Assembly (NCBI RefSeq): GCF_000515215.1
Contig: NZ_KI911557.1
Coordinates: 744,001-808,000 of the forward strand
Length of the DNA stretch: 64,000 nucleotides
Direction of reading: 5' to 3'
From: Methylomonas sp. 11b
GTDB lineage: Bacteria > Pseudomonadota > Gammaproteobacteria > Methylococcales > Methylomonadaceae
Part shown: piece after piece, positions 29,701 through 37,765 of the stretch
Layout of the letters: each line of letters begins with the position of its first letter
How positions within the stretch are numbered: the first letter of the stretch is position 1
The notes under the pieces: model-generated
Told to the model about the DNA's origin: nothing
Database searches by the model: none
What the model saw: the letters and a program-made list of their open reading frames with translations, nothing else
Made by a program: the position numbers and the translations under genes

Positions 29701-30013
29701 GCGACTCGCCGGGCCGGGAGGCAGAATAGACGTATTCCACACCCTGGATTTGCTTGAGTAATACTTCCAAAGGCGTGGTGACGCGCTTTTCCACTTCTTC
29801 GCTGCTCGCGCCCGGATAATGCACGAACACATCCATCACCGGCACGATGATTTGCGGATCTTCCTCACGCGGGGTCAAAGTTAATGCTGCCGCACCCGCC
29901 AACAGGGAAATCAATAAAAACAGCAGCGATAAATGCGAGGTGGTGAATAAGCGAACGATGGCAACCGTCAGGCTGTCCTTTTTCGCTTCCACGATTTTGT
30001 TCAACTCGCTCAT
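26738..30013 (-). CDS. RND efflux transporter permease subunit
   Basis: The 1091-residue inner-membrane protein has the AcrB-like architecture of twelve membrane helices with two large periplasmic loops. It starts with a helix (LSLLFLLISLLAGAAALTLTP) and the TPREEDPQI motif common in one branch of AcrB/AcrD/AcrF-family pumps. The proton-relay region ILSLGLLVDDPIVDVENIHRH (two Asp) lies in TM4, and the second half has IALAGIVVRNSIILIDFI. It overlaps the adaptor gene by 4 bp (ATGA at 30010-30013) and is the last gene of an operon TolC-adaptor-pump. The substrate cannot be read from sequence; the branch is not the classic heavy-metal type. Confidence 0.93.
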   Translation of the reverse strand: MSELNKIVEAKKDSLTVAIVRLFTTSHLSLLFLLISLLAGAAALTLTPREEDPQIIVPVMDVFVHYPGASSEEVEKRVTTPLEVLLKQIQGVEYVYSASRPGESLVTVRYRVGESIEDSLIKTRDKLQANLDIIPPGVSDWVVKPVEIDDVPILLLSMSMPKANEDIMAVRRIAEELIERLRAIDDVGKSWVIGAAPRQISVYPDPAKLQASGLGLPEIQQALAQNNVNLPAGRLNQNNSEILLEAGPHYETPEQIGATVLKNVAGRLVYLRDVAQIVDGPQDTDYYTRIGFGPGVEQMKTVGHPGDALPQVGEERQMATIAIAKRRGSNAVGVAEQVLELTEQLHGTLIPDEVLVTVTRNYGETADHKVNELVMHLSIAILTIIVLLALALGFKESLIVSLAVPMTFAITLLCDLIFGYTINRVTLFALILSLGLLVDDPIVDVENIHRHYKMRKEPPLQALLTAVDEIRPPTILATFAVIMSFVPMFFITGMMGPYMAPMAFNVPIAMLMSLLIAFTVTPWASYKLLKGDYGKDHGPEFRLQESRGFKLYQAIMAPLLSHKSKALWFLLAVFVAFVLSTLMAVTRVVPLKLLPFDNKNELQLVIDMPRGSSLEATNEVATALGQYLATVNEVSSYQTYVGLASPMDFNGLVRHYYLRQGAYVGDLRIILVDKSRRAQQSHAIALRMRPDIERIGHKYGANLKIVEMPPGPPVLSSVVGEIYGPPEAGYQDLVSVSKQVREHLQTTEGVVDVDDYVQAPQDQWQFVLNQDKAALLGITNQQVANSLKLAVEGGVAGTLHIASERQPLLITLQYPRAARSSEADLLNLSVKSAKGDLIRLSEIGRFSHELADQTIYHKNLRQVSYVLAEMAGRSPVEAVWDLQDALEQQPLPAGYSAEMAGEGEWKITVDVFRDLGLAFAAAMVMIYILLVGQTGSLGVPLIMMIAIPLTVIGIMPGFWFINLFASDVGQYADPVYFTATAMIGMIALAGIVVRNSIILIDFIENIYRGNPDISLADAIIEAGATRLNPIFLTAASAVLGSVMIVLDPIFSGLAWSFIFGIIASTLFSLVVIPLVYFLINREMPKQVQAED

Positions 30014-31107
30014 TGCCCCAACCCAGCGTTACTCAAGATAGTTTCGCCTGCGCGCAGTCCGGAGAGTATTTCGACCTGGTCGCCATACTGCTTACCTGCG
30101 CGAATATGTCGCGTCAATAGCCTTTGCCCATCCAGTACTTTAACCGCTTGCAGTTGGCCGTAATGCAAAATGGCTGCAGACGGGATCATCACGGCTTGTT
30201 GTGCACTGGCACAAGCCAGCTCCAGCCAACCGAATTGGCCGTGTTGCAAACCAGGCATGTTGGGTAATTTCACTTTTACCGCGAGGGTGCGGGTTTGCGG
30301 ATCGATTTCCGGGGCTATTTCATCGACCGTCGCCGCCAGCGTTTGCTGCGGCGTATCGAAGCGCACTTTTACTTCCATGCCTAACTTAATGGCCGCAGCA
30401 CAGTGGCTGGCAATTGATGCTTCCAGACGCAAGTCATCGGGTTTGTGCAAGGTGACGATGGCTTGATTGGGCAAGCCCATGTCGCCCGGCTCTTGCAAAC
30501 GCTCACCGACTACCCCGTCGAACGGTGCATAGAGCACATTTTCGCCAAGCATCACTTTACTCTGTTGCGCGGAACTGGCGGCTTGATTGGCCATGGCTCG
30601 AGCGCTTTGCGCTTGCGCCAGCACGGCTTCGTAGTTTTGCCGGGTGGCCGCTTGCTTGTTGTACAGATCGATAATGCGTTTTTCTTCGGCAACGGCCTGA
30701 GCCGCCTGAGCCTGGGCTGCCGCCTGTCCCGCGCTGGCCGCGTTGTAAGCCGCTCGCAAATCGCGATCATCGAGACGGGCGATGACTTGGCCTTGTTTAA
30801 CTTTGTCACCCGGATTGACAGCTATTTCCAGAATGCGCGCATTTAATTTTGGGGCAATTTTCGCCGCCAAGCGGGATTTGACCACGCCCTGCCAAGACAA
30901 ATTGTTCTCCGCAGTCTGTGTGCCTACTTTTAAGGTCTGTGCGCCGGCGGGGATACTACTCTCAGGCGAATCCGTGTTGCCGGGTTCGGTCTTATCCTCG
31001 CCGCCCAAAATACCCAGCGCAAATAAAATCACCAGCAATAAGGCAGTGATCGCTGTCGCCGGCATAAGCCATCTCGGCAAATTTGATTCAGAAAAATGTT
31101 CGGTCAT
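30010..31107 (-). CDS. RND efflux periplasmic adaptor (membrane fusion protein)
   Basis: I chose the second ATG of the ATGATG pair (31107) because AAAGGAGTC ends at the right distance before it; this gives about 365 residues. An N-terminal membrane anchor is followed by a barrel-sandwich (lipoyl-like) domain with ILEIAVNPGDKVKQGQVIARLD, a helical hairpin rich in Ala and Gln (residues about 115-175), and PFDGVVGERLQEPGDM closing the lipoyl half. A beta-barrel domain follows. It bridges the inner-membrane pump and the TolC-like channel, with genes on both sides in the same operon. Confidence 0.92.
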   Translation of the reverse strand: MTEHFSESNLPRWLMPATAITALLLVILFALGILGGEDKTEPGNTDSPESSIPAGAQTLKVGTQTAENNLSWQGVVKSRLAAKIAPKLNARILEIAVNPGDKVKQGQVIARLDDRDLRAAYNAASAGQAAAQAQAAQAVAEEKRIIDLYNKQAATRQNYEAVLAQAQSARAMANQAASSAQQSKVMLGENVLYAPFDGVVGERLQEPGDMGLPNQAIVTLHKPDDLRLEASIASHCAAAIKLGMEVKVRFDTPQQTLAATVDEIAPEIDPQTRTLAVKVKLPNMPGLQHGQFGWLELACASAQQAVMIPSAAILHYGQLQAVKVLDGQRLLTRHIRAGKQYGDQVEILSGLRAGETILSNAGLGQ

Positions 31108-31117
31108 CATGACTCCT

Positions 31118-32455
31118 TTATTGCCAGTAACCGGTGGCTTGTTTGAGTTCTGCTTCGGCCCGCAAGGCATCGAAACGTGCGGTGATTTGTCGGGTATACG
31201 CCTTGTCGCGCGCCACTTCGGCTTCGATATAGCGGGTCACCGTCACCACGCCGGCTTGGCGCTGTTCATTGACTAATCGCAAGGCTTCTTCTGCAGCTTT
31301 AACCGCTACGGCGCTAACTTCCGCTCTACTCAGAGCGTCTTGCAATTTGACTTGCGCCGATTTGAGCTGATGTTCGATACGTAAGCGGGTCTGCCTGGCA
31401 GCCTCTTGGGCGGCGGTCAATTCGTGCTCGGCTTTCTTGATTTTTTCCTGCGTCGCAAAGCCGGAAAACACATCCACTTCCACCATCACGCCAGCCGTGA
31501 CATTATCGCGATTACTGCTGAAGGCCAGATCTTTGCTGTCAGAACCATAGCTGACAAAGGCGTCGGCGCGAGGTAAGTGGGCGGCTTGCGCGACATCAAG
31601 CTGACGTTCGGCCATCGCCACACGCTTCTGGGCAGCTTGCAATTCAGGATGACTGCTCAGCGCCTGATTGAGTAATTCGTCGAAAACCGCCGGACTGGCG
31701 GGTAACGCGACTTGTTGAGTTGAATTAATGACAAAGGTTTCGTTAGCGGGCAAACCCAGCAAGGTTTTCAACATACTCTGCGCCAACTCAATAGCATTGG
31801 CGGCTTGGATTTCCGCATCCTTGGCTTCGGCCAACTGCACTTCCAAGGACAGTACGTCGGACTTCAATACGGTGCCGGCATCGAAGCGAATCCGCGACTG
31901 ATCCAGCTCGCTTTGCACTGCTGTGATGGAGCGCTGACTAATCTCGTGCGCTTCCATCGCCGCCAACTCGCCGTAGTAAGCCGCTGTGACGTTATTGACC
32001 AACTGGTTGCGGGTCGCGGCCTTTTCCAGTTCAGAGGTTTCGATACCCAGTTCCGCAGCCTGCTTGCGGTAATAATCCTGACCACCGCGAAACAACGAGT
32101 ACGTCGCTGTCACTTGCGGCCGATAGTTATCAACCCCGCCGGGATGATTGAAGTCGTTACCGACAAAGCTGAGCCGACGCTGGGCAATGATCATCGCAAA
32201 TGCCTGGGCCGGATTGTCGCTGTGTTGATAAGACAAGCTGGCTTTAATCTGCGGGTAAAAACTGGCCAAAGACTCACCCAATTGCGCATTGGCCTGTTCA
32301 ATACGCGCTTGCATGATGCCCAGCTCGGGATTGTTCGCCAGCGCGGTGTCAATGGCTTGCTCCAAGCTGAATTGACTGGGCTCCGCATCGGCGAAGGCCG
32401 TATCCATAACCAACATCAGTGCGAAGGCAAGCTGCCGAAAATATCGATGTGTCAT
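31118..32455 (-). CDS. TolC family outer membrane efflux protein
   Basis: The 445-residue protein has a signal peptide (cleavage about residue 22, AFA-DAE) and two outer membrane efflux repeats. It starts with FSLEQAIDTALANNPELGIM, characteristic of the family, and later has YSLFRGGQDYYRKQ and DVFSGFATQEKIKKAE. The end lies 10 bp before the adaptor start, so the operon order is outer membrane channel, adaptor, pump. It is distinct from the orphan TolC-like protein at 3171-4490. Confidence 0.93.
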   Translation of the reverse strand: MTHRYFRQLAFALMLVMDTAFADAEPSQFSLEQAIDTALANNPELGIMQARIEQANAQLGESLASFYPQIKASLSYQHSDNPAQAFAMIIAQRRLSFVGNDFNHPGGVDNYRPQVTATYSLFRGGQDYYRKQAAELGIETSELEKAATRNQLVNNVTAAYYGELAAMEAHEISQRSITAVQSELDQSRIRFDAGTVLKSDVLSLEVQLAEAKDAEIQAANAIELAQSMLKTLLGLPANETFVINSTQQVALPASPAVFDELLNQALSSHPELQAAQKRVAMAERQLDVAQAAHLPRADAFVSYGSDSKDLAFSSNRDNVTAGVMVEVDVFSGFATQEKIKKAEHELTAAQEAARQTRLRIEHQLKSAQVKLQDALSRAEVSAVAVKAAEEALRLVNEQRQAGVVTVTRYIEAEVARDKAYTRQITARFDALRAEAELKQATGYWQ

Positions 32456-32573
32456 TGAGTAATCTGCATTCAGTTAGGGCAAATAGGGTGGTATGGAAGC
32501 TTAGACGCTTAGTTCCTTTGGTAGACGGCACAGTCGCGTTCGTCATTCCATACCAGCACGGCATAAACCAGTG

Positions 32574-33845
32574 TCAGCCTTTCAGACGCATAATGCCAAA
32601 CATTTTTAAGGTCAGTTTTTCATAGTAAGGCTCGCTAATACCCTTGCGAACTTTACGCATGAAGTATTTTTCATAACCAATTTTAGCCAAATGCACCCAT
32701 TTACCGCTGGACGCCCACTGCACGTTACGTGGCGGAATTTGCGGCATGGCCAGGAAAGCGACGCCCGAATCGCCAAAGTCCGCCAGACATAGTGCATTCC
32801 AGGTGCCTTTTTCTTTAGGCTGCTTGCCATCCAGTTCTGCCCGTATGTTATGAGCCGTAGCAGTAACCATCGACTCGATCATATAACCAGTCTTAGGCGT
32901 GCCAGTTGGTACCGGGGTTTGCTCCAGCGGTGGAATGGCAATGCAAACGCCAATGGAATATATATTTTTGAAGGTGGGGTTGCGTTGATTCTCGTCAACA
33001 ATCACAAAACCGCGCGGATTCACCAGTTTGTCGATGCCTAGTAGCGCATCAACGCCTTTGAACGCCGGCAGAATCATACTGTGTTTGAACGGTAACTCGT
33101 GTTTCTTTTTCTCCTGACCGTTTTCATCCACTTCGGTGACATACATCATGCCGGCTTCGATCTTGTCGATTTTGGCATTGCAAATCCAATTGATATGTTT
33201 GTTCCGCATCTCGGCTTCCAGCATCCCTTTGGTATCGCCCACGCCGCCCAAGCCCAAATGGCCGATGTAGGGTTCCGAGGTGACATAAGTCATTTTCACC
33301 TTATCGCGGATTTTACGTTGCCGCAGGTCGGTTTCGGCGATAAACATGTATTCATAGGCAGGGCCAAAGCAAGACGCCCCTTGGGCGGCACCGACGATAA
33401 TCGGACCCGGATCTTCGACAAACTTATCCCAAAATTCACCGGATTCTCCGGCATGATCGACGTGGCACACCGATTGGGTATGGCCGTTGGGCCCCAAACC
33501 CGGCACCTCGTCAAAGGCCAGTTTCGGGCCGGTGGCGATCACTAAAAAATCGTAATCGACTTGCGAGCCATCGGCCAATTCCACTTGATTGTTTTCCGGA
33601 TGAAAACGGGTGACTTTTTGTTGAATGAAACCGATCTTCTTTTTCTTGAACATGGGTGCCAATTCGACCTTGATATCTTCCGGCTTGCGCCAGTTGACCG
33701 CCACCCAAGGATTTGAAGGCACGAAGTGAAAGGTCGGGGTATCGGCGATCACTACTACCTCATCTTCTTTCCGAGCGTTTTCTTTCATTTCCAATGCCAT
33801 CGGGATACCGCCAATGCCCGCGCCTACGATTACAATTTTTGCCAT
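32574..33845 (-). CDS. sqr: Sulfide:quinone oxidoreductase-like flavoprotein
   Basis: The 423-residue protein has an FAD-binding Rossmann motif at the very start (IVIVGAGIGGIPMALEM) and a second ATG motif (YDFLVIATGPKLAFD) near residue 103. Cysteines lie in GAAQGASCFGPAYEY near residue 158 and in IYSIGVCIAIPP near residue 300, consistent with the redox-active pair of sulfide:quinone oxidoreductases. The C-terminal part ends in an amphipathic region suited to membrane association. It oxidises sulfide and passes electrons to quinone. AGGAGT precedes the start. It is the last gene of the cyd operon, so the bd oxidase can reoxidise its quinol. Some related flavocytochrome c-type enzymes are hard to exclude. 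Confidence 0.82.
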   Translation of the reverse strand: MAKIVIVGAGIGGIPMALEMKENARKEDEVVVIADTPTFHFVPSNPWVAVNWRKPEDIKVELAPMFKKKKIGFIQQKVTRFHPENNQVELADGSQVDYDFLVIATGPKLAFDEVPGLGPNGHTQSVCHVDHAGESGEFWDKFVEDPGPIIVGAAQGASCFGPAYEYMFIAETDLRQRKIRDKVKMTYVTSEPYIGHLGLGGVGDTKGMLEAEMRNKHINWICNAKIDKIEAGMMYVTEVDENGQEKKKHELPFKHSMILPAFKGVDALLGIDKLVNPRGFVIVDENQRNPTFKNIYSIGVCIAIPPLEQTPVPTGTPKTGYMIESMVTATAHNIRAELDGKQPKEKGTWNALCLADFGDSGVAFLAMPQIPPRNVQWASSGKWVHLAKIGYEKYFMRKVRKGISEPYYEKLTLKMFGIMRLKG

Positions 33846-33887
33846 GAGACTACTCCTAATTGAAAGATAATTATTTTTTTGCCGCGG

Positions 33888-34100
33888 TTATTGGCAGTTT
33901 TCTTTAATGCCCAATTTTTTAAGAATCATTTCCAGCGGGCAGAATCGGGTAAAACCGCTTTGAAACAAATTGGCCCCGACAAATGCGGTAAACCAAAGCC
34001 AATTGCTTGACTGAAATAGTGGGCTGCCTTCAACGCCCAGACTCAGCGATAGCAAGACAAATAAGCCGGCGACGATACGAACAATGCGTTCCGCGGTCAT
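33888..34100 (-). CDS. DUF2892 (YgaP-like) small membrane protein
   Basis: The ATG at 34100 follows AGAGAGG and overlaps the cydX stop (ATGA), giving 70 residues: MTAERIVRIVAGLFVLLSLSLG, then a second membrane segment and the FTRFCPLEMILKKLGI motif. This is the DUF2892 transmembrane domain, often fused to rhodanese domains in sulfur metabolism. That context agrees with the adjacent sqr gene 42 bp downstream. The function is unknown. Confidence 0.85.
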   Translation of the reverse strand: MTAERIVRIVAGLFVLLSLSLGVEGSPLFQSSNWLWFTAFVGANLFQSGFTRFCPLEMILKKLGIKENCQ

Positions 34101-34252
34101 GACAGCCTCTCTTTGCTGCGTTGCGCCAAGCTCTCGCACGATTGATCGATGCCGTGATGATCGATATCGCACACCGATTCCAGCCACATGGCGTTGATGA
34201 TGGCGAAGGACGCCGCGAAACCGACGCCAAGTATCCAAGCGAAATACCACAT
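34097..34252 (-). CDS. cydX: Cytochrome bd oxidase small subunit CydX
   Basis: A 51-residue frame starting MWYFAWILGVGFAASFAIIN follows cydB by 11 bp. Its first 24 residues match the CydX signature (MWYFAWILG...) closely, and the rest is a short hydrophilic tail. CydX stabilises the haem groups of the CydAB oxidase. It was not visible in a frame-length filter and I read it directly. Its stop overlaps the start of the DUF2892 gene (ATGA). Confidence 0.95.
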   Translation of the reverse strand: MWYFAWILGVGFAASFAIINAMWLESVCDIDHHGIDQSCESLAQRSKERLS

Positions 34253-34263
34253 GATGTGTCTCC

Positions 34264-35403
34264 TTAATAAAGTGTGTGACTGTCTTTAAGAACAGCTGCT
34301 TCGGTGACGCTGCCCCACATCACCCGATACACAAAACGGGTGTAGAGCAGGACGATAGGCAGAAAAATGATGGTGATCCAAAACCCCAGCAATAAGGTGT
34401 TATGACTGGAGGTACCGTCCCACACAGTCAGACTGGAACCGGGCGCGGTAGACGAGATCAGCAGGAAGGGAAACAAACCAAAACCGACCGTCAGCGCCAC
34501 ACCGGTGATGCCCAGGCTACTGAATACGAATGCCCCCATCCTGGACTCGCCCTTGCCTAACAACCAAGCGAGCGCGATACCGACAAAAGCAATCAGCGGC
34601 GCCAGCCACATCCAGGGATAAGTCATGAAATGCTGCAACCAGCTTGCGCCATGAGCAATCACGGTTTTATGCAGCGGGTTGGAAGGCGCATCAGTAGCCG
34701 CCATCTGGGTAATTTCCGGGCGATCAATACCAACAAAGACCCAAAGTGTTACTGCTGTTAACGCGAGCAATAACATCGGCCCCAAGGATTTGACCGTGTT
34801 CACGGCGCGGTCGTGAATGACACCCTCACTGCGCCATTTCAGAAACAATGCGCCGTGAAAGGTCGTTAGCAACAGCCCCGTCACGCCACACAGTAAGGCA
34901 AACGGACTCAACAGCGCCCAGAACGAACCGTCGTAAAACGCGCGCAGATCTTGGTCGAAATGAAACGGCAGGCCCAGAATCAAATTGCCCACCAATACAC
35001 CGAGCAGAATCGGCGGCAAGGTGCTGCCGATGAACAGACTCCAGTCCCAACTGTTGCGCCAGCGCGGGTCTTCGATCTTGCTGCGGTAATCAAAAGCGGC
35101 CGGACGAAAGAACAAGGAAAACAACACCAACAGCATCGCCGCATACAGCCCGGAAAACAGCGTGGCATACACGGCCGGCCAAATCGCGAATATCGCGCCG
35201 CCCAACAATACTAGCCAAACCTGATTACCTTCCCAGGTGGCGCCGACGGTGTTGATAATCACCCGGCGCTCCACGTCGGTTTTACCGATAAACGGCAGCA
35301 AAGTGCCAACCCCGAAATCAAAGCCTTCGGTCAATGCGAATGCAATGCCGACGACACCGATAAAAACCCACCAGATCAGGCGGATAGTTTCATAATCAAA
35401 CAT
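34264..35403 (-). CDS. cydB: Cytochrome bd ubiquinol oxidase subunit II
   Basis: The 379-residue integral membrane protein starts MFDYETIRLIWWVFIGVVGIAFALTEGFDFGVG, with the ALTEGFDFGVG signature of CydB. Other matches are RRVIINTVGATWEGNQVWLV and the WDGTSSHNTLLLGFWITIIFLPIVLLYT end. Eight or nine membrane helices are predicted. It pairs with CydA to form the bd oxidase, which reduces oxygen with quinol and conserves charge without proton pumping. It is 24 bp downstream of cydA, with a GGAG-type site before the start. Confidence 0.97.
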   Translation of the reverse strand: MFDYETIRLIWWVFIGVVGIAFALTEGFDFGVGTLLPFIGKTDVERRVIINTVGATWEGNQVWLVLLGGAIFAIWPAVYATLFSGLYAAMLLVLFSLFFRPAAFDYRSKIEDPRWRNSWDWSLFIGSTLPPILLGVLVGNLILGLPFHFDQDLRAFYDGSFWALLSPFALLCGVTGLLLTTFHGALFLKWRSEGVIHDRAVNTVKSLGPMLLLALTAVTLWVFVGIDRPEITQMAATDAPSNPLHKTVIAHGASWLQHFMTYPWMWLAPLIAFVGIALAWLLGKGESRMGAFVFSSLGITGVALTVGFGLFPFLLISSTAPGSSLTVWDGTSSHNTLLLGFWITIIFLPIVLLYTRFVYRVMWGSVTEAAVLKDSHTLY

Positions 35404-35427
35404 AACGAACTCCTGTTGACGAATGGT

Positions 35428-36984
35428 TTAGGCGGGTTGCTGTTCGAGACAATACCGCCCGGTATGCAAACTGCTGGGCCCGAGGCGGACGTACTTCAAC
35501 ATCAGGTACATCTCGATAATCAGCAATATGGTGTAGAACACGGCAAAGCCGCCGATACTGAACCACAGTTGCCCGGCGCTGAGGCTGGAGACGCTCATAT
35601 GGGTAGGCAATACGCCGGAGATAGTCCAGGGTTGGCGACCGACTTCGGCAACAAACCAACCGGTCTCGGCGGCTATCCAGGGCAAAGGGATGCACCAGAC
35701 CGCCATGCGCAACAGCCAGCGTTTTTGATCGGCTACTCGAGTGGCGCAGTAGTAAAACGTCATCGCAAAGATGAACAGCATAATAAAGCCGCAAGCCACC
35801 ATGATGCGGAAGGTCCAGAACAACGGCGCGACTTTGGGAATCGTGTCGTTGGCGGCTTTTTGGATGGTGGCGGCGTCGGCGTCAATGACCTTGTCGGTGT
35901 ATTTTTTCAGTAATAAGCCATAACCCAGGTCGGCCTTGTGATCAGCAAAATGCTGTTTGACACTAGGGCTGTTATCGCCGGCGCGTAGTTTTTGCAGATT
36001 GTCGTAAGCCACCATGCCGCTGTGGATACGCACCACACTGTCCTCGCGCAAATCTTTAAGACCTTTAACGTCTTCGTCGATGGAGCGGGTGGCAATCAGG
36101 CCCAACACGTAGGGAATTTTGAGCGCCATGTCGGTTTTCTGATTGTCCTGATCGGGTAAACCAAACACGGTAAAACCCGCAGGGGCCGGGTGGGTATCCC
36201 ATTCCGCTTCAATCGCAGCCAGCTTCATCTTTTGAGTTTCGCCGGAGGTGTAACCGCTTTCGTCGCCCAAAACGATGACCGATAAGATGGAGGCCAAACC
36301 AAAAGCCGACGCAATGGAAAACGAACGTCTAGCGAAGCCGATGTCGCGCTTGTTGAGCAAGTACCAGGAACTGATCCCCAGCACGAACATCGAGCCGGTG
36401 ACATAACCCGCCGCGACGGTATGTACGAATTTAACCTGCGCCACCGGATTGAAGAACACGTCAGCAAAGCTGGTCATCTCCATGCGCAGGGTTTCGTAGT
36501 TAAACTCAGCCCCGACCGGATATTGCATCCAGCCATTGGCAATCAGAATCCATAAGGCTGATAGGCTGGTCCCAACCGCTAGTAGCCAAGTAACCGTAAG
36601 GTGCTGGACCTTGCTGAGTCTATCCCAACCGAAAAAGAACAAACCCACAAAGGTCGATTCCAAAAAGAATGCCATCCAGCCTTCCGCCGCCAGTATTGGA
36701 CCGAAGATGTCACCGACGTAATGCGAGTAGTAAGCCCAGTTGGTGCCGAACTGAAACTCTAGCGTCAAACCGGTGGTGACGCCCATGGCAAAGTTGATCC
36801 CAAACAACTTGCCCCAGAATTTGACCATGTCCTTGTACACCTCTTTGCCGGTCATTACGTAGACCGACTCCATGATGCCGAGGATAAAGGTCATGCCCAG
36901 GGTCAAGGGCACAAATAGAAAGTGATACAGCGCGGTTAGCCCGAACTGCATGCGTGACAGCATGACTATATCGTCACCGAACAT
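35428..36984 (-). CDS. cydA: Cytochrome bd ubiquinol oxidase subunit I
   Basis: I chose the ATG at 36984 (MFGDDIVMLSRMQFG) because CAGGAGT precedes it; an upstream frame extension to 37053 lies inside cydP. The product of about 518 residues has the haem b595 His in TALYHFLFVPLT near residue 21. The quinol-binding Q-loop is the long, E. coli-like form, since the stretch from residue about 235 to 385 includes the VLGDESGYTSGETQKMKLAA motif. The GRQPWTISGVLPT signature follows near residue 450. It is the haem-bearing, quinol-oxidising subunit. It overlaps cydP by 11 bp. Confidence 0.97.
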   Translation of the reverse strand: MFGDDIVMLSRMQFGLTALYHFLFVPLTLGMTFILGIMESVYVMTGKEVYKDMVKFWGKLFGINFAMGVTTGLTLEFQFGTNWAYYSHYVGDIFGPILAAEGWMAFFLESTFVGLFFFGWDRLSKVQHLTVTWLLAVGTSLSALWILIANGWMQYPVGAEFNYETLRMEMTSFADVFFNPVAQVKFVHTVAAGYVTGSMFVLGISSWYLLNKRDIGFARRSFSIASAFGLASILSVIVLGDESGYTSGETQKMKLAAIEAEWDTHPAPAGFTVFGLPDQDNQKTDMALKIPYVLGLIATRSIDEDVKGLKDLREDSVVRIHSGMVAYDNLQKLRAGDNSPSVKQHFADHKADLGYGLLLKKYTDKVIDADAATIQKAANDTIPKVAPLFWTFRIMVACGFIMLFIFAMTFYYCATRVADQKRWLLRMAVWCIPLPWIAAETGWFVAEVGRQPWTISGVLPTHMSVSSLSAGQLWFSIGGFAVFYTILLIIEMYLMLKYVRLGPSSLHTGRYCLEQQPA

Positions 36985-37213
36985 GGCGAGACTCCTGGGT
37001 GGGTTGTGAGGAAAAATCGGGATTGCTTTGGACCGGTGCGGCGGGCAAAGCAAAGTGTGCGGCGATGTCCGGTTTAACAGTGGGGCGCTCTTGCCAGCGG
37101 AAGATCAGAAACCACAGGCCGGTGAGCAGGATGACTTTTATCAGCAGTGCTACGGCTATTTCCCAGCGCAGCAAGCTGGATTTCGGTAAAGCCGAATGGG
37201 CGGTATCTTTCAT
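36974..37213 (-). CDS. cydP: Cytochrome bd accessory protein CydP
   Basis: The ATG at 37213 follows a perfect AGGAGG with a 5-base spacer and gives 79 residues. It has one membrane helix (LLRWEIAVALLIKVILLTGLWFLIFRW), with the R-E-x-x-x-x-LLIK pattern of the CydP family found upstream of cydAB. It is 11 bp into cydA at its end, so the two are coupled. CydP is a small factor associated with bd oxidase assembly or activity in other bacteria; its exact role is not settled. Confidence 0.85.
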   Translation of the reverse strand: MKDTAHSALPKSSLLRWEIAVALLIKVILLTGLWFLIFRWQERPTVKPDIAAHFALPAAPVQSNPDFSSQPTQESRHVR

Positions 37214-37348
37214 AGCCGCCTCCTGATTTATTGGCCGGCCCCTTAAATTCACAGGAGTCGTCATTCCAGCGCTCGAGGTATCAGTTTCTGAGAATTGACC
37301 GAAAAACATACGCGGCTCACAAATATAATTAATCAATAATATTTTTAT

Positions 37349-37365
37349 ATCAATTTGCGTGCCAA
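37349..37365 (-). promoter_or_regulatory. Candidate sigma54 promoter of the cyd-sqr operon
   Basis: On the minus strand TTGGCACGCAAATTGAT resembles the -24/-12 consensus TGGCAC-N5-TTGC, with GG and GA (instead of GC) separated by 10 bases. It lies 136-150 bp upstream of the cydP start codon. The last position is non-consensus, so support is moderate and rests partly on the upstream motif array. Confidence 0.5.
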
Positions 37366-37428
37366 GCGTAATTTCTCCCATTAATCAAGGTAGATAAGAG
37401 CCGATCACTATCGACAGGCGCAAAAAGA

Positions 37429-37486
37429 TGTTTCACAATGAAACATTGAAACACTATTTAGGAAATTGAAACGAAAATGAAACGTG
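37429..37486 (-). promoter_or_regulatory. GTTTCA motif array, possible enhancer-binding-protein site
   Basis: On the minus strand there are four direct GTTTCA copies, and one inverted copy forms the palindrome TGTTTCATTGTGAAACA (37429-37445). They lie about 65-120 bp upstream of the candidate sigma54 promoter, the usual distance for a bacterial enhancer-binding protein. Which regulator binds cannot be told; a FisR-like sulfide sensor would fit the operon content, but this is inference. Confidence 0.45.
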
Positions 37487-37629
37487 GCGCGCCGATTCTG
37501 CAACAGCCTCCCGCTTATTTAACCCGACTCCCTAAATGCCGCCGCCCCCAGGTGCGCCGGAGTCTGCCGGGTTTAAAGGGATTCAGGCCGTCGCGGGAAC
37601 GACGAATCCAGGAAATTTAGCGGTTATCA

Positions 37630-37690
37630 AGCCGGCCCTATTTGTCACTGGTATCCCGTTCGGGCTGAGCTCATCGAAGCCCTAGCGGGT
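37630..37690. repeat. Short dispersed repeat, copy 2
   Basis: GCCGGCCCTATTTGTCACTGG through GGGCTGAGCTCATCGAAGCC matches 22197-22260. A REP-like imperfect palindrome follows (GTGCCCTTCGACAGGGCAAAG at 37690-37710). The stretch 37500-37765 contains no gene. Confidence 0.65.
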
Positions 37691-37765
37691 GTGCCCTTCG
37701 ACAGGGCAAAGGGTACTTAAGGGCCGGGTTGATAATATGCGACTGGCAATTAGGTAATTCTTCTA

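Noticed and set aside
31805..32458. A 217-codon plus-strand frame opposite the TolC-family gene
   Set aside because: Complementary shadow of a clear outer membrane efflux gene.
35416..35913. A 165-codon plus-strand frame opposite cydA
   Set aside because: It lies inside cydA and encodes a low-complexity shadow.
37425..37490. GTTTCA repeats as a CRISPR or iteron array
   Set aside because: Spacing is irregular and short, there is no cas or rep gene nearby, and the placement relative to a promoter fits a regulator site better.
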